Assembly (NCBI GenBank): GCA_964351025.1
Contig: CAYGLV010000014.1
Coordinates: 1 to 42,983, forward strand
Origin: CAYGLV01 sp964351025
GTDB taxonomy: Bacteria > Actinomycetota > Thermoleophilia > Gaiellales > Gaiellaceae
Length of the DNA: 42,983 nucleotides
Reading direction: 5' to 3'
This document shows, piece after piece, positions 38,673-42,983 of the stretch. Position 1 is the first letter of the stretch. Each line of letters begins with the position of its first letter. A program made the translations under genes and the position numbers. The notes under the pieces are model-generated. The model did not search any database. It saw nothing but the letters and a program-made list of their open reading frames with translations, and was not told where the DNA came from.

Positions 38673-40042
38673 ACCCGGGTCGGCCTGTCGGCGCTGCGCA
38701 TCTGCTCGGCGACCCGGAAGGCGAGATCGAGCGACTGGCGGGCGTTGAGGCGCGGGTCGCACAGCGTCTCGTAGCGGGAGGAGAGCTGCGCCTCGAGCAC
38801 CGCCTCGCTGCCGCCGAGGCACTCGGTCACGTCCTCGCCGGTGAACTCGATGTGGACGCCGCCCGGCCATACGTCCTCCGCCTGGCACGCGGCGAAGAAC
38901 CCCTCGATCTCGGCGAGCACGTCGTCGAAGCGGCGGGTCTTCACGCCGGCCTCCGTACGGATGCCGTTGCCGTGCATCGGATCGCAGGCCCAGACGACCG
39001 GATGGCCCTCCGCGCGCACCGCCCGCAGCAGTGGCGGCAGGAGCTCACGCACGCGCTGCGCTCCCATTCGAGCGATCAGCGTCAGCCGGCCAGGAGTTCG
39101 CTCGGGATCGAGCCGCGCGCACAGAGCGACGAGCTCGTCGGGCGTCGCCTCCGGGCCGAGCTTGCAGCCGAGCGGGTTGTGCACGCCGGAGAAGTACTCG
39201 ACGTGAGCGCCGTCCGGCTGCCGGGTGCGCTCCCCGATCCAGAGCATGTGCGCCGAGCAGTCGTACCAGTCGCCGGTGAGCGAGTCGCGCCGCGTCAGCC
39301 CTTCCTCGTAGTCGAGCAGGAGCCCCTCGTGGCTCGTCCAGACATCCACCTGGTGGAGCTGCTGCTCCGCCACGAGATCGATCCCGCAGGCGGCCATGAA
39401 GCGCAGCGCCCGCTCGATCTCCGAGGCGAGCGCCTCGTAGCGGCGTCCCTCGGGCGAGCTCGCGACGAAATCCTGGTTCCACATGTGGACGTGCGTGATG
39501 TCGGCGAACCCGCCCTTGGTGAACGCGCGCAGCAGGTTCAGCGTCGCGGCGGCCTGGTGGTAGCCGCGCACCATCCGCTCCGGGTCGGCGACGCGAGCCT
39601 CCGCGGTGGGCGCGTCGTCGTTGACCATGTGACCGAGGAACGAGGGCAGCTCGAGCCCTCCGACAAGCTCGGTCGGCGACGAGCGCGGCTTTGCGAACTG
39701 TCCCGCGATCCGGCCGACCTTGACGACCGGCAGGGTCGCGCCGTACGTGAGCGCGACCGACATCTGCAGCATGATCTTCAGCTTCTCGCGGATCGCGACG
39801 GCGGTGAACTCGCGGAAAGACTCGACACAGTCGCCCGCCTGGAGCAGGAAGGCTCGCCCCGCGGCCACCTCGCCGAGCGACGCCATGAGGTTCCGCGCCT
39901 CCCCGGCGAAGACGAGCGGCGGCAGTGCCTGGAGCGTCGCGCGCGCGGCGTCGGCCTGCTGCTCGTCCGGCCACGTGGGCTGGTGGCGGGCGTCGAAGGC
40001 GCGCCAGGACGAGGGCGACCAGGTTGAAGGGGTGACTGTCAC
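38669..40042 (-). CDS. Class II 3-deoxy-7-phosphoheptulonate (DAHP) synthase
   Basis: First enzyme of aromatic synthesis; 457 residues of the plant/actinobacterial class II type. Diagnostic segments are QAGDCVESF, PVVKVGRIAGQFAKPRSSP, HMLWIGERTRQPDGAHVEYFSGVHNPLGCKLGP, LIARMGAQRVRELLPPLLRAV, VWACDPMHGNG and VHIEFTGEDVTECLGG. GTG at 40042 is the start. It is divergent from trpS over only 34 bp and heads the DAHPS-tyrA-aroA operon. Joint control with trpS would fit tryptophan supply, but no attenuator is seen. Confidence 0.95.
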   Translation of the reverse strand: MTVTPSTWSPSSWRAFDARHQPTWPDEQQADAARATLQALPPLVFAGEARNLMASLGEVAAGRAFLLQAGDCVESFREFTAVAIREKLKIMLQMSVALTYGATLPVVKVGRIAGQFAKPRSSPTELVGGLELPSFLGHMVNDDAPTAEARVADPERMVRGYHQAAATLNLLRAFTKGGFADITHVHMWNQDFVASSPEGRRYEALASEIERALRFMAACGIDLVAEQQLHQVDVWTSHEGLLLDYEEGLTRRDSLTGDWYDCSAHMLWIGERTRQPDGAHVEYFSGVHNPLGCKLGPEATPDELVALCARLDPERTPGRLTLIARMGAQRVRELLPPLLRAVRAEGHPVVWACDPMHGNGIRTEAGVKTRRFDDVLAEIEGFFAACQAEDVWPGGVHIEFTGEDVTECLGGSEAVLEAQLSSRYETLCDPRLNARQSLDLAFRVAEQMRSADRPTRV

Positions 40043-40076
40043 GGCCGTTCAGTCTAGTCAGGGATAATCGGCGGCA
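40043..40076 (+). promoter_or_regulatory. Short divergent promoter region between DAHP synthase and trpS
   Basis: Only 34 bp separate the two divergent starts. GATAAT at 40063-40068 is a good -10 for trpS and would start transcription at or next to the ATG, i.e. leaderless. On the minus strand TAGACT (40056-40051) could do the same for the DAHP synthase GTG. Neither gene has a Shine-Dalgarno sequence. A GTGAC-t-GTCAC palindrome spans 40032-40042 at the DAHP synthase start. Promoter calls are by eye. Confidence 0.45.
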
Positions 40077-41063
40077 ATGCGCATCTTTTCCGGCATCCAG
40101 CCCACGGGCGACAAGCATCTCGGCAACCTGATCGGCGGCTTCCGCCAGTACGCCGCGACGCAGGAGCGCGGCGAGGCGTTCTTCTGCATCGTCGACCTGC
40201 ACTCGATCACGGTCGCCTACGAGCCCGAAGACTTCCGTGAGCGCACGCTCGATCTCGCGGCGATGCTCTTCGCGACCGGGCTCGACCCCGAGCGCTCGGC
40301 CGTCTTCTGCCAGAGCCACGTCGCCGCCCACGCCGAGGCGGCCTGGCTGCTCAGTGCCGTCGCCACCGTCGGCGAGCTGCGCCGGATGCACCAGTTCAAG
40401 GACAAGGGCGCCCGGCAGGAGTCGGTCTCGGCCGGCCTGCTCACCTACCCCGTGCTGATGGCGGGCGACATCCTGCTCTACCAGGCCGGCCTCGTCCCGA
40501 TCGGCGACGACCAGCGGCAGCACCTCGAGCTCGCCCGCGACATCGCCATCCGCTTCAACGCGCGCTTCGGCGAGACCTTCGTCGTTCCCGAGGCCGTCTA
40601 TCCGGAGATCGGGGCGCGAATCATGGACCTGCAGGAGCCCGAGAACAAGATGTCCACGACGGGCGGCTCCCCGCTCGGCACGGTGCGCATCCTCGACGAG
40701 CCCGACGTGGTCCGGCGCAAGTTCAAGTCCGCGGTCACCGACTCGGGCCGTGATGTCGTGCGGGCGTCCGACAAGCCGGGAGTGACGAACCTGATCGACA
40801 TCATGTCGGTCGCGACCGGAGAGACGCCGGAGACGATCGAGACCCGCTACGACGGTCACGGCTACGGGCAGTTCAAACAGGATGCCGGCGAAGCGGTGGT
40901 CGAGCTGCTCGCTCCGATCCAGGCGCGTTACGCCGCGCTCCGCGCCGATCCGGCCGAGTTGCAGCGGCTGCTCGCCGCGGGCGCCAAGAAGGCGCGCACG
41001 GCGTCCGAGCCGACGCTTGAGCGCATGTACGACGTGATGGGCTTCGTCAAGCCTTGGAAGTGA
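40077..41063 (+). CDS. trpS: Tryptophanyl-tRNA synthetase
   Basis: 328-residue class I synthetase. The HIGH-equivalent is PTGDKHLGNLIGG (about 9-21). LLTYPVLMAGDILLYQAGLVPIGDDQRQHLELARDIA is the tryptophan-binding core. The KMSKS loop reads KMSTT (residues 191-195), so the second lysine is missing. All other family features and the length are normal. Its stop overlaps the convergent pseudouridine synthase gene by 17 bp. Confidence 0.95.
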   Translation: MRIFSGIQPTGDKHLGNLIGGFRQYAATQERGEAFFCIVDLHSITVAYEPEDFRERTLDLAAMLFATGLDPERSAVFCQSHVAAHAEAAWLLSAVATVGELRRMHQFKDKGARQESVSAGLLTYPVLMAGDILLYQAGLVPIGDDQRQHLELARDIAIRFNARFGETFVVPEAVYPEIGARIMDLQEPENKMSTTGGSPLGTVRILDEPDVVRRKFKSAVTDSGRDVVRASDKPGVTNLIDIMSVATGETPETIETRYDGHGYGQFKQDAGEAVVELLAPIQARYAALRADPAELQRLLAAGAKKARTASEPTLERMYDVMGFVKPWK

Positions 41064-41745
41064 CGACGAGCCGGAGCTGCTCGACCTCGGGGCGCGTGAG
41101 CTCGCGCCACTCGCCGGGGGCGAGCCCCTCCAGCGTCAGTCCCGCGTAGCCGCTCCGGTAGAGCCGCCGCACGGGATAGCCGACCGCCTCCAGCATCCGC
41201 CTGACCTGGTGCTTGCGGCCCTCGTGGAGCACGAGCTCGACCGCGCCGCCGGGCAGGACGCGGGCGCGTGCGGGGGCCGTGACGCCGTCGTCGAGCTCGA
41301 CTCCGGCCCGCAGCCGCCGGATCGCCACCGCCGAGGGCTTCCCCTGAACGACGGCGAGGTACACCTTCTCGACGCCGTAGCGCGGATGGGCGAGCCTGTG
41401 CGCGAGCGGGCCGTCGTTCGTGAGCAGGAGCGCTCCGGTCGTGTTGACGTCGAGACGGCCGACGGGCACGACGCGAGCTTCATGCGAGACGAGCGAGACG
41501 ACCGTCGGCCGGCCCTGCGGGTCGCGCGCCGTCGTGACGACGCCCGCCGGCTTGTGCAGCAGCACGTAGGCGAGCCGCTCCTTCACGACACGGCGGCCGT
41601 CAACCTCCACGACGTCGGCAGCAGCGACGAACGTGTTCAGCTGCCCGGCCTGCCCGTTCACCGTCACGCGGCCGGCCTTGATCAGCTCGTCGGCGCCGCG
41701 CCGGGACGCGACTCCGGCACGGGCGAGGTAGGCGTTCAGCCGCAC
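41047..41745 (-). CDS. Ribosomal large-subunit pseudouridine synthase, RsuA/RluB family
   Basis: 232 residues. An N-terminal S4 RNA-binding domain (VRLNAYLARAGVASRRGADELIKAGRVTVNG) precedes the catalytic domain with GRLDVNTTGALLLTNDG (catalytic Asp), HPRYGVEKVYLA and EGRKHQVRRMLEAVG. This fits RluB more than RsuA by the S4 sequence and length, but the exact site is not provable here. GTG at 41745 starts the S4 domain. It is divergent from the aminopeptidase gene over 33 bp and convergent with trpS (17-bp overlap). Confidence 0.94.
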   Translation of the reverse strand: MRLNAYLARAGVASRRGADELIKAGRVTVNGQAGQLNTFVAAADVVEVDGRRVVKERLAYVLLHKPAGVVTTARDPQGRPTVVSLVSHEARVVPVGRLDVNTTGALLLTNDGPLAHRLAHPRYGVEKVYLAVVQGKPSAVAIRRLRAGVELDDGVTAPARARVLPGGAVELVLHEGRKHQVRRMLEAVGYPVRRLYRSGYAGLTLEGLAPGEWRELTRPEVEQLRLVVTSKA

Positions 41746-41778
41746 ATGACGATTGTCCCTGTGTAGGCTCCCCGGCGC

Positions 41779-42981
41779 ATGCCTGACCGGAGCGCCGACA
41801 TCGAGCGCATGGCCGAGCTGTACGTCGGCTTCGGCGCCAACCTCCAGCCCGGCCAGTTGCTCGGCGTCACCGCGTACCTCGGCATGGAGGAGATCGCCCG
41901 CGCGATCACCCGCGCCGCGTACAAGCGGGGCGCGAAGTACGTGGACGTCTTCTGGTGGGACCCGTGGATCAAGCGCGCGCGGCTCGAGTACGCCGACGAG
42001 GCGACGCTCGAGTACGTGCCCCCGTGGCTGGGCGAGCGCCTGTTCTGGCTCGGCGACGAGCGTGCCGCCCGCGTCTCCCTCGTCGGCGCCGACCCGTCCG
42101 CGTTCGAGGGGCTCGACCCGGCGCGCGCCGGCCGGGACGTGATGCCGTACATCAAGGAGGCCCCGGTCGTCGTCAACGCGCAGACGACGAGCTGGACGAT
42201 CGCACCGTTCCCGACGCTTGGCTGGGCGCGGCAGGTCTTCCCCGAGCTGCCCCCCGCCGAGGCGCTCGACAGGCTCTGGCAGGAAGTGCTCCACACCCTC
42301 CGTCTCGACGAGCCCGACCCGATCGCGGCCTGGCACGAGCGAATGGACACGCTGATCTCCGCCGCCTCCCGGCTGACCGAGCACCGGTTCGACGCCATCC
42401 ACCTGAAGGGCCCGGGCACAGACGTCACCGTCGGGCTGCTGCCGAGCTCGAAGTGGCAGGCTGCCGACTTCGTGACGATCGACGGGCAGAAGCACTATCC
42501 GAACCTGCCGACCGAGGAAGTCTTCACGACCCCCGACCCCGAGCGCGTGGACGGCTTCGTGACCGCGACGAAGCCACTCGACTTCTACGGCGCCCAGATC
42601 GACGGGATCCGGATCCGCTTCGCGGGCGGGCGCGCGGTCGAGATCGACGCCGACAAGGGCGCCGACGCGCTACGCGGGATCGCCGCCAAGGACGACGGCG
42701 CGAGCCGCCTGGGCGAGCTCGCGCTCGTGGACGGGCAGGGACGGATCGGCCCGCTCGGCACGGTCTTCCACGAGACGCTCTTCGACGAGAACGCTGCGAG
42801 CCATATCGCGCTCGGCAACGCCTACACCTTCCCGGTCGAGGACGAGGCCGACCGGGCGCGCATCAACACGAGCGCGATCCACTGCGACTTCATGATCGGC
42901 AGCCCCGAGCTCGACGTGGACGGGCTCACGCGCGACGGGCAGCGCGTGCCGATCCTCCGCGGCGGCGACTGGCAGCTCTAG
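41779..42981 (+). CDS. M29-family aminopeptidase
   Basis: 400-residue metallo-aminopeptidase (AmpS/AmpT/PepS type) releasing N-terminal residues in the cytoplasm. The N-terminal domain has AELYVGFGANLQPGQLLGVTA. The metal-binding C-terminal half carries NLPTEEVFTTPDPERVDGFV, FHETLFDENAASHIALGNAY, and INTSAIHCDFMIGSPELDVDG, containing the conserved Glu and His ligands. The stop TAG is at 42979-42981, two bases before the window ends. ATG at 41779 is used; no strong ribosome site is visible upstream. Confidence 0.93.
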   Translation: MPDRSADIERMAELYVGFGANLQPGQLLGVTAYLGMEEIARAITRAAYKRGAKYVDVFWWDPWIKRARLEYADEATLEYVPPWLGERLFWLGDERAARVSLVGADPSAFEGLDPARAGRDVMPYIKEAPVVVNAQTTSWTIAPFPTLGWARQVFPELPPAEALDRLWQEVLHTLRLDEPDPIAAWHERMDTLISAASRLTEHRFDAIHLKGPGTDVTVGLLPSSKWQAADFVTIDGQKHYPNLPTEEVFTTPDPERVDGFVTATKPLDFYGAQIDGIRIRFAGGRAVEIDADKGADALRGIAAKDDGASRLGELALVDGQGRIGPLGTVFHETLFDENAASHIALGNAYTFPVEDEADRARINTSAIHCDFMIGSPELDVDGLTRDGQRVPILRGGDWQL

Positions 42982-42983
42982 CC

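Overview
This 43 kb window is a high-GC bacterial chromosome segment with very dense, mostly minus-strand housekeeping gene runs. Many genes are joined by 4-bp ATGA or GTGA overlaps, and many use GTG or TTG starts. Gene content and order (metK / priA-def-fmt-rsmB-rpe-ribD-ribE-ribBA-ribH-rpmB-asp23-fakA / recG-rsmD-coaD-sepIVA-yceD-rpmF-plsX-acpP-rnc-smc; class II DAHP synthase; a SepIVA-like DivIVA protein) fit Actinomycetota. A deep-branching class such as Thermoleophilia is my best guess, as inference from composition and synteny only. No tRNA, rRNA, CRISPR array, transposase or phage gene was seen.

Layout, left to right. 1-8000 (minus): smc (cut by the window edge), rnc, acpP, plsX, rpmF, yceD, a structured intergenic element, sepIVA, coaD, rsmD, recG. 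8001-12874: a cassette between recG and the fak genes, made of a two-component system (minus) facing a plus-strand envelope redox operon (two membrane-anchored unknowns, ApbE flavin transferase, ferric-reductase-like membrane protein, small ferredoxin, small membrane protein). 12871-16310 (minus): a fatty-acid kinase module, FakA with FakB/DegV and a stand-alone receiver protein between them, plus Asp23 and L28. 16333-25204 (minus): riboflavin biosynthesis (ribD, ribE, ribBA, ribH), rpe, rsmB, fmt, def, priA. 25264-29630 (plus): a ferric-iron ABC transporter (fbpC, fbpA, fbpB) and a DtxR/MntR-family regulator, with palindromic candidate operators before fbpC and fbpA. 29635-40042 (minus): metK, a DUF3352 lipoprotein, gpsA, a second copy of the structured element, der, plsC, cmk with a possible 22-residue leader ORF, aroA, tyrA, class II DAHP synthase. 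40077-42981: trpS (plus), an RsuA/RluB-type pseudouridine synthase (minus), an M29 aminopeptidase (plus).

The most interesting feature is a ~172-bp intergenic element present twice, at 4141-4313 (plus) and 33379-33550 (minus). Both copies fold by eye into the same three-way junction with identical junction linkers (0, 1 and 2 nt). They have several compensatory base changes in two stems and one stem replaced by a different but still complementary sequence. Three conserved unpaired or apical blocks are shared (AAAGGAGG, CAGTAC, GGCATCCTGC). This is the pattern of a conserved RNA. I do not recognise it as a known family. One copy encloses the start codon of gpsA in its closing helix. The other copy lies in the opposite orientation to its neighbours, so it may also be a dispersed mobile-type repeat.

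Other points worth attention are the redox cassette without a visible flavinylation target, the receiver between FakA and FakB, a lumazine synthase with a ~75-residue Pro-Glu tail, unusual residues at the metal site of the DtxR-family regulator, and the leader ORF and hairpin before cmk.
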